In this document: in pieces, positions 1 through 6,185 of the stretch
Numbering within the stretch: position 1 is the stretch's first letter
How the letters are laid out: each line of letters starts with the position of its first letter
NCBI GenBank assembly: GCA_020216655.1
Contig: JAIWNU010000204.1
Location: 1-6,684 of the forward strand
Length of the DNA: 6,684 nucleotides
Direction of reading: 5' to 3'
Source: Treponema sp.
GTDB lineage: Bacteria > Spirochaetota > Spirochaetia > Treponematales > Breznakiellaceae
Position numbers and translations under genes: made by a program
Notes under the pieces: model-generated
Databases searched by the model: none
The model's input: the letters and a program-made list of their open reading frames with translations, nothing else
What the model was told of the DNA's origin: nothing

Positions 1-222
1 GCCCATATTCAACACCTAAAAGCCTATGGATCTACCGAAGGCCTCAGGCAGCCCTTGGTAGATCCACGGTTTAAATATGTACGGCGGGGCAGCGCTCCAA
101 CTATCCATGACCTTGCAGGCCGATGGGCCAGCGATCGGGCTTATGGGACCAAACTTGAGGATCTCTTAAACAGGCTTTACCGTTCCGCATTTGACGGGAA
201 AGCAACCCAAAGACCTCGCTGA
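1..222 (+). CDS. C-terminal end of a glucosaminidase-type peptidoglycan hydrolase (partial)
   Basis: Reading frame 1 is open from the window edge to a TGA at 220-222, giving 73 residues with no start, so the gene begins upstream. The peptide holds LVDPRFKYV (residues 20-28), RRGSAPT (29-35), LAGRWASD (38-45) and YGTKLEDLLNRLY (48-60). This order, VDPRF then RG-AP then GRWA then YG then a final helix, is what I know from the C-terminal part of the glucosaminidase family (PF01832, also called mannosyl-glycoprotein endo-beta-N-acetylglucosaminidase), which cleaves the glycan strands of peptidoglycan. The catalytic glutamate region would lie off the window, so activity cannot be judged. The last 13 residues (RSAFDGKATQRPR) extend past where the family usually ends. 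Their DNA is antisense to the 3' end of the lipoprotein gene at 177-1475. The frame and stop are seen directly; the family call is recognition by eye. Confidence 0.62.
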   Translation, partial: AHIQHLKAYGSTEGLRQPLVDPRFKYVRRGSAPTIHDLAGRWASDRAYGTKLEDLLNRLYRSAFDGKATQRPR

Positions 223-1475
223 TACCTTTGGACCATTACAGGTTCATAAGGATGTGATACTTTTATAGCCTGATCCAAAGCAGTCTTTAAAGCAGGGTGC
301 TGCATTAGATATGCTAAGGGCAGTGCATAACTGTCTGCCACGGGGAAACCGTAAATAGATATTGCCTTTGCTATGGCGGTCCCCGCATCTGTATGAAACC
401 TTAAGAAAATATCAATGAATGGCGGCTCTATAATGAAGGATGGTGAGCTAGTACCTAGAGGCTGCACAATTGCCCAGCGAGCTCTATCAAAAGTTTGAAA
501 ATCGAACCTTATTCGATTTTCTCGGGTTTCTTGAGAAGCTGAAGGGGCCGCATCCATAGACCGAACATATCCATCGGGAATCCCAAAACCTGGTTGAAAA
601 ATCCCTTGATCCAGCGCTTTGAGCCAAGATTTTGTAAAACTTTCTTCTATTGTATTGCCGTCAGCCTTAAACCCAACTTCCTTGCCAGGAACTATGGCCA
701 GTGAAGGCGCAGGCTCAAGCATAACATTACCCTGCGAAAGACCTTTTTCACTTAATATACCGGTTATAAAAGCGGCGGAAAAACGTTGACCAAAAACATA
801 TCCACTACCTTCCCGTAAAAGAAAAGTGCCCGTTACTGGTTTGCCATAACCAGCAAGACCAGCGGTGTTGCCATTCCCCCGATTCTGGCTAAAAATATCC
901 AAAATGGGAGGAAAGATAGTATATGCTGCGCCTCCATGCTCTCCATCCATTGCAAGCACAAGCGATGGAAGCCCCCAGCCATTTGCAAGGGGTACGCTGC
1001 TCTGCCAGTTTTGTACTAAGGCGCTGATTATTTTGCCATCCCGTGATTTATTAGTCCATCGATGGAGTTTGTCCGCTCCAAGTACCCCCGTAAGAGGAAT
1101 AAAGGACAGAAGAGCTCGCTCATATTCTTGCTGAAATGTTGTTCTCCTCTGAACCGGAAGAGCCATATCCCCCTGCCCCACATCTGCGGGTATCATGGGT
1201 GGCTCATAACTCACGGGAATAAAGGAAACAGCGAGACCCTGTACAAAGGGATCAGCCGACCGCTCAAACAGGACAGATTCCTTTACTTTGGGCGGCAATT
1301 CAATATCTGATGTATCAGATACGTCTTGTTCAGATGGTAACACCTCAATACCCTGAAGGCCCGACGGACCTTTATCCGGCGCGAGCCCCGTACAACCATA
1401 TAAGGAGATAAAACTTGCAGCAGATACAATAAGCCCCCAGCGAGCATAATTTTTTATAGAATGGTTATATTCCAT
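177..1475 (-). CDS. Putative lipoprotein with an internal duplication, function unknown
   Basis: This 432-residue protein has a basic N-terminus (K8, R12), a hydrophobic stretch at 13-27 and a lipobox L25-Y-G-C28. Y at -2 is unusual for E. coli but tolerated in spirochaetes. It should therefore be exported and lipid-anchored, with a linker rich in D, S, P and E at about 32-65. No known domain was recognised. Two C-terminal segments resemble each other. Residues 187-215 (FPPILDIF, then YGKPVT) and 349-380 (EPPFIDIF, then YGFPVA) share a PP-hydrophobic-DIF motif and a YG-x-PV motif about 13 to 16 residues later. Each is followed by a QR(F/Y) motif: GQRFSAAF (229-236) and VQRYQRGLW (415-423). 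The second resembles surface-protein modules that pair a G-x-P turn with a Q-x-F-x-R-G strand, but the match is too loose to name. The start is ATG, with GAGGG four bases upstream. The gene lies 12 bp after 1488-2084, probably in one operon. Its last 46 bp overlap the convergent hydrolase gene. Confidence 0.82.
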   Translation of the reverse strand: MEYNHSIKNYARWGLIVSAASFISLYGCTGLAPDKGPSGLQGIEVLPSEQDVSDTSDIELPPKVKESVLFERSADPFVQGLAVSFIPVSYEPPMIPADVGQGDMALPVQRRTTFQQEYERALLSFIPLTGVLGADKLHRWTNKSRDGKIISALVQNWQSSVPLANGWGLPSLVLAMDGEHGGAAYTIFPPILDIFSQNRGNGNTAGLAGYGKPVTGTFLLREGSGYVFGQRFSAAFITGILSEKGLSQGNVMLEPAPSLAIVPGKEVGFKADGNTIEESFTKSWLKALDQGIFQPGFGIPDGYVRSMDAAPSASQETRENRIRFDFQTFDRARWAIVQPLGTSSPSFIIEPPFIDIFLRFHTDAGTAIAKAISIYGFPVADSYALPLAYLMQHPALKTALDQAIKVSHPYEPVMVQRYQRGLWVAFPSNAER

Positions 1476-1487
1476 ACGCCCTCGTTT

Positions 1488-2084
1488 TTATTTAAGGCCC
1501 TTAAGTTTGCCAAGCAACCAGAGGGGATTTGCTTCTCCAATTGCCGCAAGACGCTCAAAATCATCCTTTGTTTCCGTGTCGGATCCAGACAATACCAAGG
1601 TGTTCCCTTGCCGTTTATACCATAAATAATGCCGGTCCTGGATTCGTTCAATTGAACCGGATGCTAAGGCTGCGTCAAGCCGCCGTTCCAAATATTCTGA
1701 GAGACTTATATGATTATCATCTCCGGTCATCCAATATAAATCCTTATCAGTAAAAACGAGTACGAGCCGTTTAAAACCATCCCGGATGCAGGCATCGTTC
1801 CTAAAACCTTCAAATTTAAGTGTTTGTTTAGCCAGACTGAGGTCATAGCCCATGATTCGCAAATGTTTACGCAGGTTCACCAGTTCATTGCGAACCTTCA
1901 TAGTGGTTTCACTGTCGTGCCGTTTGGACTGCAGCTCGGAACGCCACTGGCGAAGCTGAGCTTCATAATGGGAAAATTCTTTTGTTTTACTTAAAAATTG
2001 GGTTGTTTCGGAAAGCAGCTGCCATACATCGGTAAAATGGTCGGTAAAGGTACCTAAAAACCCTGGAGCCGTTCCTTGTTTCAT
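1488..2084 (-). CDS. Conserved-looking cytoplasmic protein of unknown function
   Basis: The frame stays open to a TTG at 2090, but I choose the ATG at 2084 (198 residues). GAGGA lies six bases before that ATG and directly abuts the TTG, leaving no room for initiation there. There is no signal peptide or membrane segment. Residues 22-75 are polar and helix-rich (QLLSETTQFL, EAQLRQWRSELQ, VRNELVNLRKHL), consistent with a long helical hairpin or a short coiled coil. A mixed alpha/beta part follows: LVLVFTDKDLYWM (107-119), YLERRLDAAL (131-140) and RHYLWYKRQGNTLVLSG (151-167). I recognise no family. It is the first gene of a two-gene minus-strand unit, 12 bp ahead of the duplicated lipoprotein gene, so a role linked to that lipoprotein is a guess from position only. 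The 58-bp region upstream carries a TATAAT in the right orientation. Confidence 0.75.
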   Translation of the reverse strand: MKQGTAPGFLGTFTDHFTDVWQLLSETTQFLSKTKEFSHYEAQLRQWRSELQSKRHDSETTMKVRNELVNLRKHLRIMGYDLSLAKQTLKFEGFRNDACIRDGFKRLVLVFTDKDLYWMTGDDNHISLSEYLERRLDAALASGSIERIQDRHYLWYKRQGNTLVLSGSDTETKDDFERLAAIGEANPLWLLGKLKGLK

Positions 2085-2142
2085 AACCAATCCTCATCTA
2101 TCCCTTTAACACAATTCAATTATAGATTAAATTGATAGAAGA
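2085..2142. promoter_or_regulatory. Divergent promoter region with a small inverted repeat
   Basis: This AT-rich gap lies between the divergent genes at 1488-2084 and 2143-2883. On the minus strand a perfect TATAAT lies at 2119-2124, which would place transcription start near 2112 and leave a leader of about 28 bases carrying the GAGGA of the 2084 start. I see no good -35 at the proper distance. On the plus strand TATAGA (2121-2126) overlaps it but would leave only about 10 bases of leader. A perfect 6-bp inverted repeat, TCAATT (2116-2121) and AATTGA (2130-2135), with an 8-bp spacer, covers both -10 boxes and could be an operator. In AT-rich DNA an arm this short can arise by chance. Confidence 0.4.
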
Positions 2143-2883
2143 ATGCGAGTAGCGGTCATTTCCGATATCCATGCCAATCTGGCAGCTTTTAAGGCTGTGA
2201 TAAATTCAGCAGTTCCTGAGGTTGATGAATTTTGGTGTCTTGGAGATCTGGTAGGCTATGGACCAGATCCAGAAGCCTGCATAGCGCTTGCCCAAACAAG
2301 CTGCAGCGTTATCTTGGCGGGGAATCATGACCTGGCAGCCTGCGGTAAAATGGATGTCTCCGATTTTTCCCGCCATGCACGTAAAGCTATGGAATGGACC
2401 TGGCAGCAAATCTCAACTAAAAGCAGGGCCTTTCTTGCATCCCTTCCCGTAAACCGTACGCACAGGGGCATTCTCCTGTCCCATGGAAGTCCCCGGAACC
2501 CTGTCTGGGAATATATTATGTCAGAAAGTGATGCCTTAGAAACTTTTAGAGATGTCAACTTTTCCCATTGTTTTTTTGGCCATAGTCATCTGCCTTCAGC
2601 TTTTATATTAAAGAAAAAAATGGGACGGGATATTTTACAGGTCATGTATGGCGAGGCAGACCAGCAGGTAGATAGCTTTCCAAACAGTGCTCGGTACCTC
2701 CTGAATCCCGGCAGTGTCGGCTTTCCTCGGGATGCGCAGGATGCCCATTCTTCTGATACACTAGCTTCGGCAATAGCCCGATATGCACTCTATGATACCG
2801 ACATAAAAGGCTGGACCTTCCGCCGAATCGTTTACGACATGAGAGAAACGGCAGAACGTATGTATGTCTGCGGTCTCTGGTAG
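2143..2883 (+). CDS. Calcineurin-like metallophosphoesterase (YfcE/MJ0936-type)
   Basis: This 246-residue cytoplasmic enzyme is predicted to hydrolyse phosphomono- or diesters using two metal ions. The full metallophosphoesterase motif set is present: D8-I-H10 (DxH), G34-D35-LVGYGPDP, G60-N-H-D63, H114 in LLSHGSP, and G146-H-S-H149, followed by LNPGSVGFPRD (187-197). GDLVGYGP and NPGSVG place it in the compact bacterial and archaeal subgroup related to YfcE and MJ0936, whose natural substrates are mostly unknown. The start is fixed because DxH lies at residues 8-10; the ribosome site is weak (AGAAGA close to the ATG). The C-terminus stops at CGLW, where many relatives run on with GLP, a few residues and LA-x-RL. 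The bases after the TAG still read L-A-L-T-R in frame before the next stop. It lies 46 bp upstream of the PilZ gene on the same strand. No substrate can be inferred; a link to c-di-GMP signalling is positional only. Confidence 0.93.
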   Translation: MRVAVISDIHANLAAFKAVINSAVPEVDEFWCLGDLVGYGPDPEACIALAQTSCSVILAGNHDLAACGKMDVSDFSRHARKAMEWTWQQISTKSRAFLASLPVNRTHRGILLSHGSPRNPVWEYIMSESDALETFRDVNFSHCFFGHSHLPSAFILKKKMGRDILQVMYGEADQQVDSFPNSARYLLNPGSVGFPRDAQDAHSSDTLASAIARYALYDTDIKGWTFRRIVYDMRETAERMYVCGLW

Positions 2884-2889
2884 CTTGCA

Positions 2890-2919
2890 TTGACGAGATA
2901 GGGCCTCCTCATTTATAGT
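2890..2919 (+). promoter_or_regulatory. Possible sigma-70 promoter just before the PilZ gene
   Basis: TTGACG (2890-2895) and TATAGT (2914-2919) each match the consensus boxes at five of six positions and are separated by 18 bp. Transcription would start near 2926, only about four bases before the ATG at 2930 and downstream of the ribosome site AGGGA (2920-2924). It would therefore give an essentially leaderless message, which argues against it as the main promoter. Read-through from the phosphoesterase gene is the alternative. Confidence 0.25.
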
Positions 2920-2929
2920 AGGGATACTC

Positions 2930-3826
2930 ATGGGTGTTCTGACAAGCCAGCAAATCACAAAATATTTTGAACGATATCGCACCATTTCAGTGACCTTTAC
3001 CAAGGAAATAATCCATGCAACGGGACTGGTAACCCAGCAGGTGTACTTAAAGTGTCTTGGAGAGGCATGGCCCTGCGTTATCTATTCCACATCCTTCGAA
3101 GAAGCTAAGGTTATCATCAATACAAAATCCGGACTCTATGGAAAATTGCAGCAGGCTAACAATCTGGTCAACCTGCGGTACAGTTTCCGCATATCAAACA
3201 AGACAGATCCCATGTTTTTCTTTGTGTCCTGCAGAGTTTCAGGATCCGCTCCCTACCAGGGATCCCCGGATGTTTCCATGCTGACCCTGCAATTTACCCA
3301 GCGGCCTCCGGATGATCTCATAGAAATCATGGGGCGGCTCCTCGACGCCAATATCAATTCTGCAAAGCGGAGAGATGAACGGATTCTTATTACTCCCGAG
3401 GCTATCAGAAAGCTGCAGATTACCGCCAAGGAGATTGTTGTTTATTTACAGGGTGTTCCCCGGCGTTGCATTCTGCGGGACATTTCCTTCTCTGGCGCAA
3501 AAATCATTATGGTGGGAGTAGCCAAATTCATTTCTGATAAAGATATAATCCTAAGGCTTGATTTTGATGATCCCCGAGAATCCCTTATGATACCCGGCAA
3601 GGTAGTCCGCATAGAAGATGTAGAAGGCAGAAAAGAACTGATTGCCGTCGCCATGCATTTTAATGAAAACCAGGTTCCGATGAATTATAAAATGCGTATT
3701 AATGACTATTTGAACCAAGTACGGACCGAACCAAAGGCTGAACAGGTTCAGGAAGCCCCCCAAGCCCAGGAAAACCAGGGTACAAAAGAAACACAAGAAC
3801 TGGAGAAGAATGAAAGCAACAAATAA
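2930..3826 (+). CDS. YcgR-like two-domain PilZ protein, predicted c-di-GMP receptor
   Basis: This 298-residue cytoplasmic protein has two parts. Residues about 20-140 form a beta-rich N-terminal domain (VYLKCLGEAWPCVIYSTSF, FRISN, FFFVSCRVSG, MLTLQFTQRPPDDLIEIM) resembling the N-terminal domain of YcgR-type flagellar brake proteins. The PilZ domain follows at about 146-262. It carries the R-x-x-x-R switch at R147-R151 (in KRRDER) and the D-x-S-x-x-G motif D184, S186, G189 (RDISFSG). These are the residues that grip c-di-GMP in this family, and both are intact. Residues 267-298 are a low-complexity tail rich in Q and E, probably disordered. The start is ATG with AGGGA five bases upstream. The last 17 bp overlap the TPR gene, whose ribosome site (GGAG, 3802-3805) lies inside this gene. 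A role in controlling motility or surface behaviour by c-di-GMP fits the family; the output partner is not shown, and the TPR protein is the obvious candidate. Confidence 0.88.
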   Translation: MGVLTSQQITKYFERYRTISVTFTKEIIHATGLVTQQVYLKCLGEAWPCVIYSTSFEEAKVIINTKSGLYGKLQQANNLVNLRYSFRISNKTDPMFFFVSCRVSGSAPYQGSPDVSMLTLQFTQRPPDDLIEIMGRLLDANINSAKRRDERILITPEAIRKLQITAKEIVVYLQGVPRRCILRDISFSGAKIIMVGVAKFISDKDIILRLDFDDPRESLMIPGKVVRIEDVEGRKELIAVAMHFNENQVPMNYKMRINDYLNQVRTEPKAEQVQEAPQAQENQGTKETQELEKNESNK

Positions 3827-4931
3827 CAATGACAGGATTGTGTTCCTGTCAGTCCCAGAATCACTCCGCGGCCGGATAGATGAAATCTCGGCAGGAGACT
3901 TTGTCGTCGATCCATCTATTCCGCTGCCAGTAGAAATTCCCGCAGATCAGGAAGAGCTTGATCTGGAACAACTTTCCTGGGAGATGATCCTTTCGGGAAT
4001 GATTAAAATCATTGAGCGTGAACCCTTTCATGCCGACGCGGACTACTACCGCCAATTTGTGCTGGCGGTAAAACCGGACATTCTTAAAGAATTTTCCGAA
4101 GCCGCAATCCTGAAAGCCAGGAACAAGGATTTTGAACTTTCTCTGGAAATACTCTCTGCCCTGTCAGCCCTGTATCCCAATTCACCGGAGGTAAGCCTTA
4201 ACCGGGCCCTGGTGTACGAAGAGATGGCCACCGCTCTGGAAGACTCGGGCCGCGAAGCAGAGGCTGCGGAAGCATGGACACAGGCCCATACATTATATGT
4301 AAACCTGCTTGCTCAAAATCCGCCGCTCCCAAACGTACTCTTTAACGCAGGTTTTTTCTACCTTAAACAGCGTAACTACGAAAAGGCCCGGGATTGTTTT
4401 TCCCGCTACATTCCCGTGGCGGATAGTCCCCGAAAAAAAGAAAAGGCCCAAAGCATTATTAAGGAAATAAGCGAACGGAGTCTGGATGACCAGGTTTTTA
4501 AAGAAGCCTACGATTTTATCCGTATGGGAGAAGAGCCTAAAGGCATAGAGAAAATACATCAATTTTTAATACGCCATCCCGATGTCTGGAACGGCTGGTT
4601 TCTCCTTGGCTGGGGACTTCGCAGACTTGAACGCTGGGATGATGCGGCTCTCGCATTTCGCAAGGCCCTGGAGCTTGGCGGGGAAGGCTGTGACACGAGA
4701 AACGAATTGGCCCTTTGTCTTATCGAACAGGGCAGCCTGGACGAAGCACGGAAACAGCTTGAACAGGCGCTGCGTCTTGAACCTGAAAACATTAAGGTCA
4801 TTTCTAATCTGGGGATTCTCGCAATGAAACAAGGAAAGCGGGAAGAAGCGGCAGGTTTTTTCAGGACCGTTCTGGAATACGACAGCGAAGATCCCCTTGC
4901 GCAGGAAATGCTTGCCCAGCTCGAAGGGTAA
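3810..4931 (+). CDS. TPR-repeat protein coupled to the PilZ gene
   Basis: This 373-residue protein has no signal peptide or membrane segment, so it is probably a cytoplasmic scaffold. Residues 1-90 are a non-repeat, acidic N-terminal part (VPVE..ADQEELDLEQLSW region at 39-57). Helical hairpins begin at about 95. Clear TPR units lie at about 174-205 (LFNAGFFYLKQRNYEKA), 258-291 (WFLLGWGLRRLERWDDA), 293-326 (ELALCLIEQGSLDEA) and 327-360 (NLGILAMKQGKREEA). Degenerate ones lie at about 100-135 and 140-170, and a less regular helical piece at 206-257 separates the first clear unit from the last three. TPR units bind other proteins and carry no catalysis. The start ATG has GGAG four bases upstream and lies 17 bp inside the PilZ gene in another frame, so translational coupling and roughly matched synthesis are likely. 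The partner is unknown; the PilZ protein is the leading guess. The gene ends 18 bp from the convergent DUF192 gene. Confidence 0.9.
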   Translation: MKATNNNDRIVFLSVPESLRGRIDEISAGDFVVDPSIPLPVEIPADQEELDLEQLSWEMILSGMIKIIEREPFHADADYYRQFVLAVKPDILKEFSEAAILKARNKDFELSLEILSALSALYPNSPEVSLNRALVYEEMATALEDSGREAEAAEAWTQAHTLYVNLLAQNPPLPNVLFNAGFFYLKQRNYEKARDCFSRYIPVADSPRKKEKAQSIIKEISERSLDDQVFKEAYDFIRMGEEPKGIEKIHQFLIRHPDVWNGWFLLGWGLRRLERWDDAALAFRKALELGGEGCDTRNELALCLIEQGSLDEARKQLEQALRLEPENIKVISNLGILAMKQGKREEAAGFFRTVLEYDSEDPLAQEMLAQLEG

Positions 4932-4949
4932 ATAGGCCGGAGTACCTTG

Positions 4950-5435
4950 TTAAGGTAAATCGCTTACAAAATCGCCTTCCCGGATACCCACCTTAGTAAA
5001 AAATCCCTGGGGAACCTCTAAAGCGTAGCGGACAGAACGGCTCGACATGATTTGCTTTAGGCTCTGGCTTTCCATATCGAGAATATCGATAATTTTGCCC
5101 TCTGAACTGATATAGGCTATGGAAAGGGGAACCAGGGTGTTCTTCATCCAGAAGGTGAGGACCTGGTCATGGTCAAACACAAACAGCATGCCGGTCCCTT
5201 CCGGAACTTTTTTTCGGTACATAAGGCCCTGGGTGCGGCTCTGGTCTGTATCAGCCACTTCGGCCTGGACCGGTATTCGTTTACCATCCTGGCTCACGAG
5301 GGTAAGGGTCCAGACAGGCAATTGTGGCTGGGCTGCTCCGGCGACGCAGGATCCTATAAGTAATATTAAAGTGCTGAATACCCCAATGTGGAGGATTTTT
5401 AAAATTTCGCTAATAAAAATGTTCCTAAAAGTCAT
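4950..5435 (-). CDS. DUF192 (PF02643) family protein, probable lipoprotein
   Basis: This 161-residue protein begins with a hydrophobic signal at about 11-29 ending I27-G-S-C30, which fits a loose spirochaete lipobox, so the mature 132 residues are probably lipid-anchored outside the inner membrane. The rest is one complete DUF192 domain with its usual landmarks: QGLMYRKKVP (69-78), GMLFVFD (82-88), FWMKNTLVPLSIAYIS (95-110), a GKIIDILDME strand (113-122), YALEVPQGFF (137-146) and GDFV (154-157). The domain is a small beta-rich fold whose biochemical role is not established; many members are exported, as here. The start is ATG with AGGGA eight bases upstream, located inside the 3' end of the gene at 5425-6081, giving an 11-bp overlap and probable coupling. 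It is the last gene of the minus-strand run. The family call is secure, the lipoprotein call moderate, and no function is claimed. Confidence 0.9.
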   Translation of the reverse strand: MTFRNIFISEILKILHIGVFSTLILLIGSCVAGAAQPQLPVWTLTLVSQDGKRIPVQAEVADTDQSRTQGLMYRKKVPEGTGMLFVFDHDQVLTFWMKNTLVPLSIAYISSEGKIIDILDMESQSLKQIMSSRSVRYALEVPQGFFTKVGIREGDFVSDLP

Positions 5436-6081
5436 TTAAAAATTCCCTGCGTAAAACCGATTCTTTCGATTCTTTGACCGTAGATTCTTCGACAATGCTG
5501 TTAAAAACCCTCAGGTCTATATATTTTACCGTAAGAGGCCGCTCAATTGAAAGGCGCACGGTTTCAGAACGCCACACCGCTTCCCTAGGATTCAGTTCAG
5601 CGGGCTCCCCATACTTCTGCACTAAAGTGGTAAACACCGAATAGTGATCTATAATGTCCGTGTTCAAGGTAAAGGCCATAATAAAGACCTTGCCGTCCTT
5701 AAGCTGGAAAAATGCCCGTTTTATAAAAGAAAGTCCTGTGGTTTCCACCAAGGTCTGCTCACTCATGGGTAAAAGAGAAACATCCCGGTCCCCGCGAAAC
5801 GCAAAAAGAGTATCGGCGGCAAGGGCTTTTTTAAGGTCCTCAAGGCCCATGCCAAGAGAAAAGGACCGGTAACTGAGGGGCAGCGTGCCAGCGGGTGCGG
5901 CCGGCGCAGTCGCAGCAGGCTCAGCGGGGACCGGGAAGCTTTGAGCTGAAAGGTTGTGCGGCAAAGCGAGCAAACCTAGCAGGGTCATAAGGAGCAGTAC
6001 GGGGAATATCATTCTGCCAGAACGGAACCGAATCCACCAGAACGAAAACGATGCAGCTTCGGTTAAGCTATGTTGTTTCAC
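5425..6081 (-). CDS. Secreted protein of unknown function (start uncertain)
   Basis: The frame is open from a GTG at 6147 to TAG at 5425-5427. The start is not settled. ATG at 6012 would put the hydrophobic core (MIFPVLLLMTLLGLLAL) at the very N-terminus with no basic residue and no ribosome site. The first GTG at 6147 also lacks a ribosome site. I prefer the GTG at 6081 (218 residues), preceded by GGGGGA at four bases, which gives a basic n-region ending RFRSGR; the ATG at 6093 is close behind. Cleavage is likely after NLSA (residue 46 from this start). A P- and A-rich linker (50-65) leads to one periplasmic domain with the landmarks FSLGMGLEDLKKAL (74-87), FFQLKDGKVFIMAF (124-137), LVQKYGEPAEL (153-163), a VW (169-170) and VKYIDLRVF (185-193). 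I do not recognise a named family; the pattern of an LGM-x-LED helix and a KYGEP turn recalls small periplasmic sensor-like repeats. It overlaps the DUF192 gene by 11 bp. Confidence 0.72.
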   Translation of the reverse strand: MKQHSLTEAASFSFWWIRFRSGRMIFPVLLLMTLLGLLALPHNLSAQSFPVPAEPAATAPAAPAGTLPLSYRSFSLGMGLEDLKKALAADTLFAFRGDRDVSLLPMSEQTLVETTGLSFIKRAFFQLKDGKVFIMAFTLNTDIIDHYSVFTTLVQKYGEPAELNPREAVWRSETVRLSIERPLTVKYIDLRVFNSIVEESTVKESKESVLRREFLNDF

Positions 6082-6185
6082 CTGATCCCCCATATACACA
6101 AGAGGGCAGCCCCTATCACGGAACCACCCTACCCTCTTTATCGGCACATATAGAATAGATTTAAGAACTTTCTGTGAGTATGCGG
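6082..6185 (-). promoter_or_regulatory. Leader between the Crp-like gene and the secreted-protein gene
   Basis: This 104-bp stretch follows the stop of the Crp-like gene on the minus strand. It contains a purine-rich ribosome-site-like run, GAGGGTAGGG, at about 6126-6135 with no in-frame start codon at a useful distance downstream. It also contains an AT-rich segment at about 6148-6166. No strong -35/-10 pair or terminator hairpin was found. It may be a plain operon spacer or hold a weak promoter, and its downstream limit depends on the unsettled start at 6081, 6093, 6147 or 6012. Confidence 0.25.

Noticed and set aside
865..1310. Plus-strand open frames of 82 to 89 codons across the lipoprotein gene
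   Set aside because: They lie antisense to a gene with a clear signal peptide, lack ribosome sites, and encode low-complexity peptides with no recognisable motif; they are shadows of the real frame.
2085..2090. TTG at 2090 as start of the unknown protein at 1488-2084
   Set aside because: The GAGGA ribosome site directly abuts this codon, while it lies six bases before the ATG at 2084, which is a normal distance.
4559..4832. Open frames antisense to the TPR gene
   Set aside because: These are serine- and arginine-rich shadow peptides produced by reading TPR codons backwards; the plus-strand frame has regular TPR periodicity.
4943..4957. Small hairpin TACCTT-GTT-AAGGTA between the convergent TPR and DUF192 genes, as a two-way terminator
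   Set aside because: The stem is only six pairs, half of them A-T, and neither strand has a run of T after it; the minus-strand stop codon also lies within it. It may slow polymerase but is not a recognisable terminator.
4950..5435. Serines at 105 and 110 of the DUF192 protein, where some relatives have aspartates, as a sign of lost function
   Set aside because: The family has no proven catalytic residues and serine at the first position is seen in other members as I recall them, so no functional loss can be argued.
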